64,000 bases of DNA from Climacium dendroides (taxonomy: Eukaryota > Streptophyta > Bryopsida > Hypnales > Climaciaceae), in the NCBI GenBank assembly GCA_950106755.1, contig OX467083.1:2951501-3015500 (forward strand), in the 5' to 3' direction. Each line of letters opens with the position of its first letter. Within the stretch, counting starts at the first letter, position 1. The notes beneath the pieces were generated by a model. That model saw only the letters and a program-made list of their open reading frames with translations. It was not told the origin of the DNA and did not search any database. The position numbers were made by a program, and so were the translations under genes. Positions 38,634 through 48,950 of the stretch are shown here, piece by piece.

Positions 38634-41600
38634 ATGGCCTTGACGCCGGACCTGGTTTTGAAAGACAATTGCACGGGATGTCGTACCACGACTGACCTCT
38701 ATGGCAGCAACTGCGGCCATTTGACTCTGTGTGTCAAGTGTGGCAAGGCTATGGCTGAGACTGCGGCTCCCTGTTCTGAGTGTGGTGTTCCTGTTACGCG
38801 TCTCATTAAGGTGAGTGAGGATTTGTCTTGCTCACCCTTGAAAGTTGGTCTGTTTTCGATTTTCATGATTCAGGGTCTTTGGCCGTTGATCTTTGAATTG
38901 GGTTGTCACGGTCGCTTATAATGGTATACAACCTTCCACTTTGAAATTGCATGATAATAATTTGATCTCAAAATCTCTGCAGACATCTCCCAAATATCTA
39001 CATGTGTTGCACTGCTCAAATAGTATCCTCAACCTTATTGATTGATGAAACTGCTTTTGCATCACTGGCTAGTGATATGATTTTTGTTGTTGTGATGTGT
39101 GTGTACTGAATCACTGTGATTTACAATTCAGGAGTATAATGTGCGTGCGCATACTGTCAACAAGCAGCACTTTATCGGTCGCTTCTTACAGGGGATGCCG
39201 ATCTTCTCCAAAAGAAAATCAGATGGGACGAAGTGGAGTTTGCAGCGCGAAGGACTTCAGGGCCGTCAGTTGACAGAAACACTAAGGGTATATAGTCCAT
39301 TTTACGTAGAAAAGAAAATATATATTATTCTGTTACTTCTGTTGCCTCTTGTCCGAGTGTATCTAATTTAACTTCTAGGGGTTTTATCGTACAGGAAAAG
39401 TATAAACAAAAGCTCTGGATACTAGAAGACGATGTTGGTCATCAGCAATTTCAAGGGCAGCTTGAAGGCGGACAGCAAGCAACATATTTTATTCTGTTGA
39501 TGCATGGTTCTGAGTTCCTCACCTCTCCGGCTGGGGCCTGGTAAAATTTCTCACGATTTTTCTGACACGATTTTTTTACTGAAATGGTGCTTTCATGGCC
39601 TTGAATGTGACATCAGCGGTTTGTGTCCTACCTTAGTGGTGTCCATTGAGATATTTTAGGTTATCCATTTGCGGAGTACTTCGTTGGAAGTTGGCTCGTG
39701 TTTGAGAGTCTTTGGGTTTCACGCTGAAACACGATGGGTCATTTTGTCAGGTATAATTTCAACAAAGTAGCCCATTACAAGCAGTTAACATTAGAGGAAG
39801 CGGAAGAGCAAATGAAAAATCGTCGGAAGACAGCTGATGGCTACCAGCGGTGGATGATGAAAGCATCCACCGCTGGAGATATGGGCAAGATTCCTGGCTC
39901 TGGAGGTGGAGCAGGAGGAGGTCGCAAGAAAGCAGGCGATGATGATGATGATATGGGTTCTGATAAAGGGGATGATGACGAAGATGACGAATTTGGAAAG
40001 AAGCGGTTGAATTTGAATAAAGCTGCTAAAGGAGGCGATGAGGATGGTGAAGAGCTAGCAAATGACATTGATCTGGATGAAGAGGAGCCAGAGCGAGGTA
40101 TCCACCATCAACAGATACTTTCATTGTGATGTTTGTCTCGCACTCTAAACTATTATGTCAGTAGTAATTTGGATATTCCGTACTTATGCCTTATGGTATT
40201 GTTTTTTCGCGTTGCTTCCAGGAAAGCTAGATACGCGTAGAGTATATCGTTTGAAGTCTCATTATTCAGCTTTGCTAAATACCTGAAGACCGACTGTTTA
40301 TTACTTGGGTCTGTGTATGTATACAGGCGATGATTGGGAACACGAAGAAACTTTCACAGATGATGATGAGGCAGTGGGCAACGATCCAGAAGAGCGGGAC
40401 GATCAGGTTCCTGAAGGACCTGCTCCACCAGAAATCAAACAGGTATTCCTAAATTCTGGGCGGTCTAGCGCTGATTTCATAAATTTTCATACTACTTCGT
40501 GAGATTCTTTTACATACCTTGCGAGTGGTCACCTTTAAATTATACTGGAGGCTTCGGACACCTTCAGCAGCCCCTCTCCTCCCCGTCAGGCTTTGTATAT
40601 ACATTATGATAGATTAGCGCCTGTGTTGCAGCTCAATTGATTTGTGGAAGATCGATTGGTTTGCAGCTGATATGCAACTTGTGTTGCAGCAGAACATTGA
40701 TTCGGCTTTTCACTGTAGACATCGTTTTTTTGGTTTGGGAGATAGCTATTATGCTTTTCTCACTTGTTTGTGAATGGCACTCCAGGATGAAGAAGAAGAA
40801 GAGGAACAAGAAGAGGGAGGGCAGCGGAATGAAGAGGGGCAAGGGGGCTTGAGCAAGTCGGGTCGTGAGCTGAAGAAGTTGCTCGGTAAACAAGGCCTTG
40901 ACGACTCTGATGGTGGTGAAGATGACGAAGAAGAAGACGAAGATGTAAGGGTGTTATAGTTGGGTTTTCAGGAATCATAGGAGTAGTGCGGTTTTTTTTG
41001 TCACACTTTGTGCAGTTTGAAGCTTCACACCCGTTGTCTGTCTTGCGTGTCTCATCTTTATTGTGTTTGACTGTAATGTTGCAGCAAGTGCCATCACTTA
41101 CATACATGTGTGCTTGATATCTAGGTTGATTTGGACAACGATGAAGTAGGAATGTCTCCAGTTTTGGCTCCGACAAAGAAGGATGCTCCTAAGGAAAAGG
41201 ATCCCCCCTCAGAGCCTACTCCAGCTAAAGCAGGAAACGGGAAATCCACGCCAGCTACGACATCAAAGGGCAAGCGGAAGGCCCCTGCTGCAGGGGATGA
41301 GACCAAGCCTAGTAGCAACAAGAAGGCTAAAGCAGATGGAGAGAAGGTTGTAGGACCTCATTACAACCTCGTGTTCTTGGGTAGATTTATATTTGGATTC
41401 AAGAGGACGATGGTCCCTGAAATTTGTATGTACAGGGCTTCGTACATTTGGCAAAACTGATAATGCCAGACTGCTTTACCTGGTTTGTATTATTAATATT
41501 ATAATCGTTGCAATTGCAAAGTTGTGAGTGTTCACTGACCAACTTTGTTATCCGTATGTATCAGGGGGCGAAAGCTGCGCCGCCGAAAAAGGAATCTGCG

Positions 41601-42247
41601 AAAGGTGGGCCTGCCAAAGGGACGACTGCTGCAACTGCTGCAACTGCTAAGCCTGCTGCTGGCGGAGGAGTCTCAGAGGATGAAGCAAAAGCTTTGCTAC
41701 GATCGTCTGGACCCATCAAGAGCCAAGAGCTAGTTGCCAAGTTCAAGAGTCGACTGAAAACACAAGAAGTAATCAAATTTTCCTGTGTTTGTGTATTTGT
41801 CCAGGCTCATGTTTGTTTGCTAGTAGGTTAGGTTTGAGATTGGTGATGCCTAAGGTGTTGATGCTCTGGAAGCCTTTTAACTCCTACGTGCTCAAACAAA
41901 AAATAGTTTCTTATTTCTATCGACTGTAGTAACTTCAAAACATATTTCTATCGTTCACAGTTGTAGGCAAGATTTCTTCTTTCTACTTGTTATCGTTTGT
42001 TACCTTCCTTGAAGTTCCCTAAAGGGCTTATTCCAACTCCTTAAGATATGGAGCGGCCTCTTTTGGCCATTTGGGGCACTTACGGGTTAATTTACGTTGT
42101 TCAGTAATCCATGTCATCATAATTTGTAAATGAAGTCTTACTTGGGTGTGTTTATTTCTGCAGGACAAGGCCGCTTTTGCAGCAATTTTGAAGAAGATAT
42201 CGCGAATTCAAAAGACGGATGGTGTAAATTACATTGTGTTGCGCTAG
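38634..42247 (+). CDS. RAP74: Transcription initiation factor TFIIF subunit alpha (RAP74)
   Basis: Large subunit of TFIIF, which binds RNA polymerase II, recruits it to promoters and assists early elongation. Nine exons close in phase: 38634-38810, 39132-39287, 39395-39540, 39751-40097, 40327-40442, 40786-40944, 41125-41346, 41565-41768 and 42164-42247, giving 536 residues, close to the plant family length. Exon 1 is a plant-type Cys-rich module (C13, C16, C27, H29, C33, C36, C47, C50), probably zinc-binding. Next is the dimerisation barrel with VRAHTVNKQHFIGRFLQGMP, GTKWSLQREGLQGRQ, SPAGAWYNFNK. The middle is acidic and Lys-rich (runs of Asp and Glu). The C-terminus, about residues 475-536, is the winged helix: EDEAKALLRSSGPIKSQELV ... 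DGVNYIVLR. The ATG is the first in a GC-rich leader. Confidence 0.93.
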
Positions 42248-44176
42248 TCTGCAGTGACAACTGAGATTTATGTTAGATGGGATGAACCCTCTCCTTTGGT
42301 AGAACTGGAATTCCTTGGAGCTTCCTTCTCCAGTGTGGGTTTCATAATTGATGAAGGTATTGTACCTGTACATTCAGTAAAATAGAAATGCATGTCGAGC
42401 AATGGATTTCGGGGCTCGCATGCACAGAAGTCGAGTGATAAAACATTTCTTTCAGGATTATTGAGAACTGTCAACATGCACTATTGTAGGGTGCGTAAGG
42501 CCTTAAGCCCTTCTCGTTGTAAAGTTCAAAAACAATCTCACAGAAGTCCTATCTGGATTTTTACTTTTTTTACTTGCTAGTGGTAATTAGAGGACTTGTT
42601 CAATTGTTTGTGTTCATTCTCGGATGGAGGATTGTTTGGTAGATGCACCTTCCTAGAAGGCCCTTGTCCAGGTATGTCTTTGCAGAATGCAGGAGAATCC
42701 TCATGCTGTCGCAAACATTTTCACCTCAGTGATTTCTACATTTAGGATTGCGACAGTGTGCATCAGTCAAGATTTACAGGTTTCACTTTTTTTAGTACTC
42801 CCCTGTTTCATTACTCTAGTGATTGTAGTACAGATTGGGGATTCTTAGGAAGCCTGCGGATTGTTTGTTTTCACGTCTGCAAGGAGGAAATGACGTGGTG
42901 TGTTTTCGGTACACAATCGAGCCAACTTCGTTAAGTATCTGCTTTAACATTTTGTAATAATATTGTGATCTATCCTTTTGATATCCTTTCATTACCAACA
43001 TAGCTGTATACATAGTGTAATGTAACCTGTCTTTTGTGAATCCCACCTCCCCACCCAAATTATATATATTTTTAAAAAAATTCCAATTCAACACCCAATC
43101 CAAATTAAATATTTTTTTTTTCTAATTCCCCAAACCAACCCCAACCCCTCAACATCTCCCCACCCTTAATTTGTAATTTGAGATGGACATGGGGTTGTAC
43201 AACTGATATGGGATTTTAGTGTGTATGTGTATACATCTTTTGTATTTGTATTTGTATTTGTATCCATATTTATATCATACATATTTTTTGTATTCATATT
43301 CATATTTTGTATTTGTATTTTGTATTTTATATATGTATTTATATTTGTCTTTTGTACATGTATTTATACCCATCTTTTGTATAAGTATCCATATTTATAT
43401 TTTGAATCCATATCTATATCTATTTTTATATATGTAATTGTATTCTAGATCGACGGCTTAGAGATTGGCTTAATTTTTTTCCTGTGAGAAGATCTACAGT
43501 CTGAAATTTTTTTAAATCAAAAATGAGAGGGGAGAGGCAAAAGGATGGAGGTTGCATCTTTTCACCAAATAGTGGTAGTGATTAATCCATAAATAACATT
43601 TTGTTTTCAATAAATGGTAACCCATAACCAATGCTATAAACAATTTTTTTCCAATAAATGATAGAGAATCCTTTTGTATAGGATAGAAGTGTAGTTATTC
43701 ATTCTTAGAGTTTTGTTGTAAAATGGAGAAGTCTTCTATAGTAGTTTGACTTCCAATTAGTGCTTTTACATTCTTTTAAGCCAGTAGTTACCACTGTATT
43801 TAAAGGGATGATTTCCATAGTCACCAATCCATCCTTTAAGGGTTAAACATTTTAAAGTTGCAATATGTCAAATTTTCCATAAAAATTTAGTCAAACTTTG
43901 TTGACCTTGTTGAGTCATTCAAGTGGGGACCATAATAATTTTTCCTTCTAATTTCAAATAATATAATTTTACAATTTAAGATGGGAGAGTTTCCAAAAAC
44001 ATTCCACTCCTTGCCACAATGGTCTAATTATACTTTTGTGGGTCAAATTTCATGAAAAATATTTTTATATATCATTTTTCTCAAAGCAATAGAAATTGTC
44101 TTTTTTTGGCAATTTCTTTTGTAAAAAACACCCAAGTCATTTGGAGATTAATAAACTTATCAATTTTCTAATTTTT
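42248..44176. other. 3' UTR of TFIIF alpha, then AT-rich DNA
   Basis: Roughly the first 800 bases are gene-like and may be 3' UTR. After about 43.0 kb the DNA is AT-rich. No gene is seen. Confidence 0.45.
43219..43440. repeat. Degenerate TGTATTTGTATT hexanucleotide microsatellite
   Basis: About 220 bases of imperfect tttgta/ttcata repeats. The Tyr- and Phe-rich frames through it on the plus strand are products of the repeat, not genes. Confidence 0.85.
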
Positions 44177-44899
44177 TCATTTTGATTTGCCAAAACATCT
44201 ACATGTTTGTATTTTAAATAATTTAGTCTTTTTCATTACATCATACGACATATTTTGTTTTAGTGCATTTGGAATCATCATTTTGAACTTATGTAATAAT
44301 TTATAAAATTGTTTTTTGACAATGGCTATTGCATGTAATCTAGATTCATTTCCTTTGAAGACATTTTCTATTTTATTTTCACCACCTACCATCATTGGTA
44401 AATTTTCTTTTTTTCTTTCTAAGATATCCTTATTGATATTGTTTTCTGATTTTTCTTTTGTTTGTATTTTTCTATACGAAATGTATTTGCATTTGAATTT
44501 TTCTTGGTGTTTTCTATTTTCATGTGTGTCTTGATTTTTTCTTATTGTTGATGGTGAACTATAAGAATTCAGTGTATCTAAAGGATAATCATGTTTTTCA
44601 CAACCATCAATTTTTTGTCTTGATTCAAATGTTCTTTTACATTTATTATATGCATATTTCAATCTTGGCATCTTTTTGTCTATTATCTTTTTATCTTTAG
44701 GTTCATTTATTCCTATTAAAATTGGTGATGGTGGTGACACATGACCTTTTATTGGTTTTCTAAGGCAATTCTTAATTTTATTATTACTATTTAAATGTAA
44801 TTTAGCTGCTTTTGGATTGCAAAAATTGGAATAAGAATTTAGGAATTTAGAGGTTTTCTTATACCTCTTTGGCAAAATTTTATTTGGTATGAAATTCAT
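44177..44899 (-). CDS. Uncharacterised Lys/Asn-rich ORF (240 codons)
   Basis: An open frame with a true ATG at 44899. The product is rich in Lys, Asn and Ser with no recognisable domain, and the nucleotide composition is as AT-rich as the surroundings. It lies 290 bases downstream of the larger repeat-built ORF on the same strand and shares its K/N/S-rich style and SPPSP-type phrases. It may therefore be a 3' exon of the same transcription unit. I do not recognise a function; it could be non-coding. Confidence 0.3.
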   Translation of the reverse strand: MNFIPNKILPKRYKKTSKFLNSYSNFCNPKAAKLHLNSNNKIKNCLRKPIKGHVSPPSPILIGINEPKDKKIIDKKMPRLKYAYNKCKRTFESRQKIDGCEKHDYPLDTLNSYSSPSTIRKNQDTHENRKHQEKFKCKYISYRKIQTKEKSENNINKDILERKKENLPMMVGGENKIENVFKGNESRLHAIAIVKKQFYKLLHKFKMMIPNALKQNMSYDVMKKTKLFKIQTCRCFGKSK

Positions 44900-45191
44900 A
44901 TTAGATTTTGTATTTATACTTCTACAAACATATTATATGGCTAGTTTTTATAGTAGAAAAACGGATTGGGATTGGACTACAAATTGCATTCACAAGCATG
45001 TTCAACATAAATCTTAGAAATTTTTATCACATTCAAACTATTTTATCACATTCATGTAAATATTTCATCATTTGGATGCTAATTAAGAAATATTTTCTAT
45101 AATATAATTAGTTGTGCAATTCTTAAAATAAAAAAATTATCATAGCAGAGTATAATTTTATTTTTATTACAACATAATAAATAGAAAATTT

Positions 45192-47774
45192 TTAGCAGAA
45201 ATAAAATATTAATAACAAAATATTATATGTGTACTTTATTTTGCCGGAATGACAATATTCAATATGGAATTGTCTTGAAGAATGTTGTTTAATTAGTGGC
45301 ATTTGTGGACTCTTTGATATTGAATAAGGTAACACATAAAGATGTTGATTGGGCATTGTTGAACTTTTTAATGTTGGATATGGTAACATAGAGGGGTGAG
45401 TTTTGAAAGTTGATGGTGTTTGTGGATTTTTTGAGGCAAAGTAATTTAAATTAGAAGACATAGATGAATGCCATGAAAAGGGAAGTTTAAATAGTTTTAT
45501 AAAAGAATTATCTATAAATTTTTTATCATTTGAACACATAGATTTTGGTTCATTTTCAATATCTAAATTTGATTTATTGATTTCATTAGCAAATGACTCT
45601 GAAGATGAAAATTGTTGCAAATTGTTGTTTAATTGATTGAGGGGATCCAGTGCTTTTGGACAATATTTTTTGGGTTTTTCTTGATGTAATATGGCAATTT
45701 GTTGATGAGAGTTCTTAGGGGATGAAGATAAACTTTTAGAATCTATAGCATTATAATTATAATTTGGTAGTTGATGTTTTAATTTTAGATGTTTTTTCCT
45801 CATTTTTTTATTATCTAAATCTATATATTGATGGTAATCCCTTGGTGATGGAGATAAACTATTAAATCTTGTATTTTTTTGATGTCCTAATGAACTTCTT
45901 AACTTTTGATAATGTAATTTGTTTTTTTGAGGTAGTGGTTTTCTATCTTGATGACAATGCCTTGGTGTTGGAGGTGAACTTTTAAATTTTATTCTATTAC
46001 AATGTGCATGTGATAAATGACTTTGTAACTTTGTCAAATGAATTTTTGCTTGTTTAGCATGTGAGTTTTTATCTTGATGACAATGTCTTGGTATTGATTG
46101 CAAGTTATTGAATTGGATGTCATTATAATCTCCATTTGACAAAGGAGTTTTCCATGGTTGTGAATTATGTAAATTTGATTTGTATGAACAAGCTTTTATT
46201 GGCTTCAAAGCTTTAGAGTTTAAATAATGTCTTAAGTTTTGTGGTGCTGAATTCTTATTTCTTAAAGATTTTGGAATTTTAGAATATTTTTTTATATTCT
46301 TTGATTTAAAACTAGTTTGGATTATTTTCCTATTTTTATTTTTTCCATTATTATTTAAAATTCCTTGATTCTTTTTGTTTCTATTATTTTGATCTTGTCC
46401 AATGGATTTTGACCTTACCTTTGAAATATTTTTTTTCAACTTTTTTGATTTTAATTCAATATGTGCTTTAGGCAATTTATAAAAAGGGATTTGGGATTTT
46501 TTGAATTTCTTTTCCATAGTTTTAGATAAGTGAAATTTGCAATGTTCATCATTTACATTAATATTAGATTTATAATAATTTTTAAAATTAAATTCATTAA
46601 AAGTCTTATTTGTGATCTTTTGGGGATTTTTTTGTTTTTGTTTTTTACACAATATTATTGGTTTTTTAGTTAAATATTGATTTTTTGGGTCATTGTATTC
46701 ATTTACATTTTTTTCTATAGAATGTTGTTCATCTAATGAGTCTTCAATCACATATTGTTTCTGATTATGAAGACCTTTTATTAATTGACAACTTTTATTT
46801 AAAAATTCATTTGCTAAATATTGTTCATGATTTAGCCAAACCTCACTTTCATAAATTTGGCTATTTGTATTTTCATGATTTTGAAGATTATTTATCAAAT
46901 GTTGATCTAGATTTAAAGAATTTTTTGTTAGATTTTGTTCTTGATTTAGATGAGTTTTTTCTTCTACCTCATCTCCTATTATATTTTCTACCTCGTCTTC
47001 TATTGAATTTTCTACATCATCTTCTATTAAACCTTCTACATCAACTTCTATTAAATCTTTTGCATTGTCTTCTATTATATCTTCTGCATCATCTTCTACT
47101 AAATCTTCTGCTTTGTCTTCTATTAAATCTTCTGGATCGTCTTCTATTGAATCTTCTATATTGTCTTCTATTAAATCTTCTATCTCATCTTTTATCAAAT
47201 CTTCTTCGTCACTATTTAAAGATCCATTTGTCAAATATAGATCTTGATTTAAAGACCCATTTGTCAAATATTGATCTTGACTTAAAGACCCACTTGTCAA
47301 AAATTGATCTTGATTTAAAAATCCATTTGTCAAATATTGATTTAAAGACCCATTTATCAAATATTGATCTTGATTTAGAGGCCCATTTGTCAAATATTGA
47401 TCTTGATTTAAAGAACTTTCAACCAAATATTGATCTTGATTTAAAGACCCATTTGCCAAATATTGATCTTGATTTAAAGAGCTTTCAACCAAATATTGAT
47501 CTTGATTTAAAGACCCATTTGTCAAATATTGATCTTGACTTAAAGACCCATTTGTCAAATATTGATCTTGATTTAGAGACCCATTTGTCAAATGTTGATC
47601 TTGATTTAAAGACCCATTTGTCAAATATTGATCTTGATTTAAAGAGCTTTCAACCAAATATTGATCTTGATTTAAAGACCCATTTGTCAAATATTGATCT
47701 TGATTTAAAGACCCATTTGTCAAATATTGATCTTGATTTAAAGACCCATTCACTAGTAGAAATTTGGTGACCAA
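45192..47774 (-). CDS. Uncharacterised repeat-built ORF (about 860 codons, no ATG at its 5' end)
   Basis: A very long open frame in AT-rich DNA, unlikely by chance. The N-terminal third is an array of 11-residue units (LNQDQYLTNGS and variants with VESS). Then comes an acidic array of about 8-residue units (LIEDDVED type), and then a basic Lys/Asn-rich region containing spaced PRHCHQD or similar motifs. The apparent start is TTG inside a CACTA transposon terminus; the repeat region has no ATG, the first well-placed one being deep in the frame (MEKKFKK). So the 5' end of any real gene has been lost, or lies in a separate exon cut off by the insertion. No known domain is recognised. An opposite-strand frame at 46736-47770 is a shadow of the repeats. 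Confidence 0.4.
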   Translation of the reverse strand: MVTKFLLVNGSLNQDQYLTNGSLNQDQYLTNGSLNQDQYLVESSLNQDQYLTNGSLNQDQHLTNGSLNQDQYLTNGSLSQDQYLTNGSLNQDQYLVESSLNQDQYLANGSLNQDQYLVESSLNQDQYLTNGPLNQDQYLINGSLNQYLTNGFLNQDQFLTSGSLSQDQYLTNGSLNQDLYLTNGSLNSDEEDLIKDEIEDLIEDNIEDSIEDDPEDLIEDKAEDLVEDDAEDIIEDNAKDLIEVDVEGLIEDDVENSIEDEVENIIGDEVEEKTHLNQEQNLTKNSLNLDQHLINNLQNHENTNSQIYESEVWLNHEQYLANEFLNKSCQLIKGLHNQKQYVIEDSLDEQHSIEKNVNEYNDPKNQYLTKKPIILCKKQKQKNPQKITNKTFNEFNFKNYYKSNINVNDEHCKFHLSKTMEKKFKKSQIPFYKLPKAHIELKSKKLKKNISKVRSKSIGQDQNNRNKKNQGILNNNGKNKNRKIIQTSFKSKNIKKYSKIPKSLRNKNSAPQNLRHYLNSKALKPIKACSYKSNLHNSQPWKTPLSNGDYNDIQFNNLQSIPRHCHQDKNSHAKQAKIHLTKLQSHLSHAHCNRIKFKSSPPTPRHCHQDRKPLPQKNKLHYQKLRSSLGHQKNTRFNSLSPSPRDYHQYIDLDNKKMRKKHLKLKHQLPNYNYNAIDSKSLSSSPKNSHQQIAILHQEKPKKYCPKALDPLNQLNNNLQQFSSSESFANEINKSNLDIENEPKSMCSNDKKFIDNSFIKLFKLPFSWHSSMSSNLNYFASKNPQTPSTFKTHPSMLPYPTLKSSTMPNQHLYVLPYSISKSPQMPLIKQHSSRQFHIEYCHSGKIKYTYNILLLIFYFC
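47217..47750 (-). repeat. 33-base tandem repeat encoding LNQDQYLTNGS
   Basis: About sixteen units of the 33-base sequence (gatttaaagacccatttgtc...), nearly all in frame. A second unit type encodes VESS in place of TNGS at several positions, giving a higher-order pattern. The array runs up to the CACTA boundary at 47751 and is not seen beyond it. Confidence 0.9.
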
Positions 47775-48060
47775 ATCAACAGAAATGTAACTGAAATCTG
47801 TTGTTGAATTCAGTCGTTTTGGTCACGTTGACCTGGTCGAAATTAAACACAAATGTGTTGTTCAAGTCTGTTAATTGAACACAAATGTGTTGTTCAAGTC
47901 TGTTAATTAAACACAAATGTGTTGTTTAAGTCTGTTAATTGAACACAAATGTGTTGTTCAAGTCTGTTAATTGAACACAAATGTGTTGTTCAAGTCTGTT
48001 AATTGAACACAAATGTGTTGTTCAAGTCTGTTAATTCAGACATGCTCATATGACTAATTG
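47751..48060 (+). mobile_element. CACTA (En/Spm-type) transposon terminus with subterminal repeats
   Basis: The sequence CACTAGTAGAAATTTGGTG at 47751 is a typical plant CACTA terminal inverted repeat start. It is followed by a subterminal block of direct repeats (47841-48032), the usual architecture of transposase-binding regions. The element extends rightward, and the boundary cuts the LNQDQ repeat array. I could not find the matching opposite end (tttctactagtg plus the 3-base duplication ATT), so its length is unknown. Confidence 0.65.
47841..48032. repeat. Six 32-base subterminal direct repeats
   Basis: Six consecutive units of aattgaacacaaatgtgttg... (32 bases each, two with aattaaacac), each containing the palindrome aacacaaatgtgtt. 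There are no spacers, so this is a tandem array and not CRISPR. Confidence 0.95.
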
Positions 48061-48950
48061 ATTCCACCTCAGCTGATTTTTGATGACATGTCATGCCACA
48101 TGGTGGTTTTTTGAACAAAGATCATTAATGAAGCAACAAAGAATTTATAACTAGTTAATTGGTTGATAATTAACTAAGAATTCATAAATAATTAATTGTT
48201 AATGTCCAATGAGCTTCTCCAATTCTGGACTTCATGACCATATTTGTTAACATCACTTAGTCCATTGCAACTTTCCGACATGAGCTCCATGTATTCACTA
48301 CATACAATATTCTAAATTTGCCCTTTCAGCCAAAACAAAATTTGCATTTGTAACCATTTATCTGGTTTTTAATTTCTTGGTAGAAATTGTAAGAAATATA
48401 TATGTATTCTACAGTACCTATATGTATACATCCTCAAAAAGTCCAAAACTTTCAAAAGCAAGAATGCGCAATGCTTTAGAATGATATCTAAGCTATCCCT
48501 TCCTTAGCATTTATTCAATTCCTATCAAGTACTTGACTTGATAAAATCAATGTGTCTACTGCTCTTAGAGTGAAGACACTATGAAGTTTTCCTGGAGAAA
48601 TTAGCTAGCTCCGCCTACGTATGATGTACATACCTTCCTTGCAGTCCTGCACCACATGAAACTTGTCTGATTAAATGTCTACATTGCAATTTAGATCATT
48701 TCACATAAGCAAAATTCAACACTTTTGCTACACCTGTTCTTTGCTTACTCTTCAGGAGTCCTTTCCTATCACATGGGTTAGTTCAGCAAATGGGAAATTC
48801 AATGGCATGTCAATGGTCGAGGCTTTGGTAGAGGTCACATATCGGTTATGATGCCATAACAGAGTTTTGTCAATGCACTTCCTCATTCAAGCCATTGCAT
48901 ACATCAACTTAGGAAATTTGTCAGGACATAGAGAAACAACATAGATTGCA
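48061..48950. other. Unassigned DNA right of the CACTA end
   Basis: No gene or ordered repeat is seen. It may be internal to the CACTA element. Confidence 0.4.

Noticed and set aside
43219..43448. Two Tyr/Phe-rich plus-strand frames that look like membrane peptides
   Set aside because: They are translations of a tttgta/ttcata microsatellite.
46736..47770. 344-codon plus-strand frame rich in LSNIDLDLK repeats
   Set aside because: It is the reverse-strand shadow of the 33-base LNQDQ repeat; any repeat without stops in one frame can be open in another.
47841..48032. Regular 32-base repeats resembling a CRISPR array
   Set aside because: The units are directly adjacent with no spacers, and the genome is a eukaryote; this is a CACTA subterminal array.
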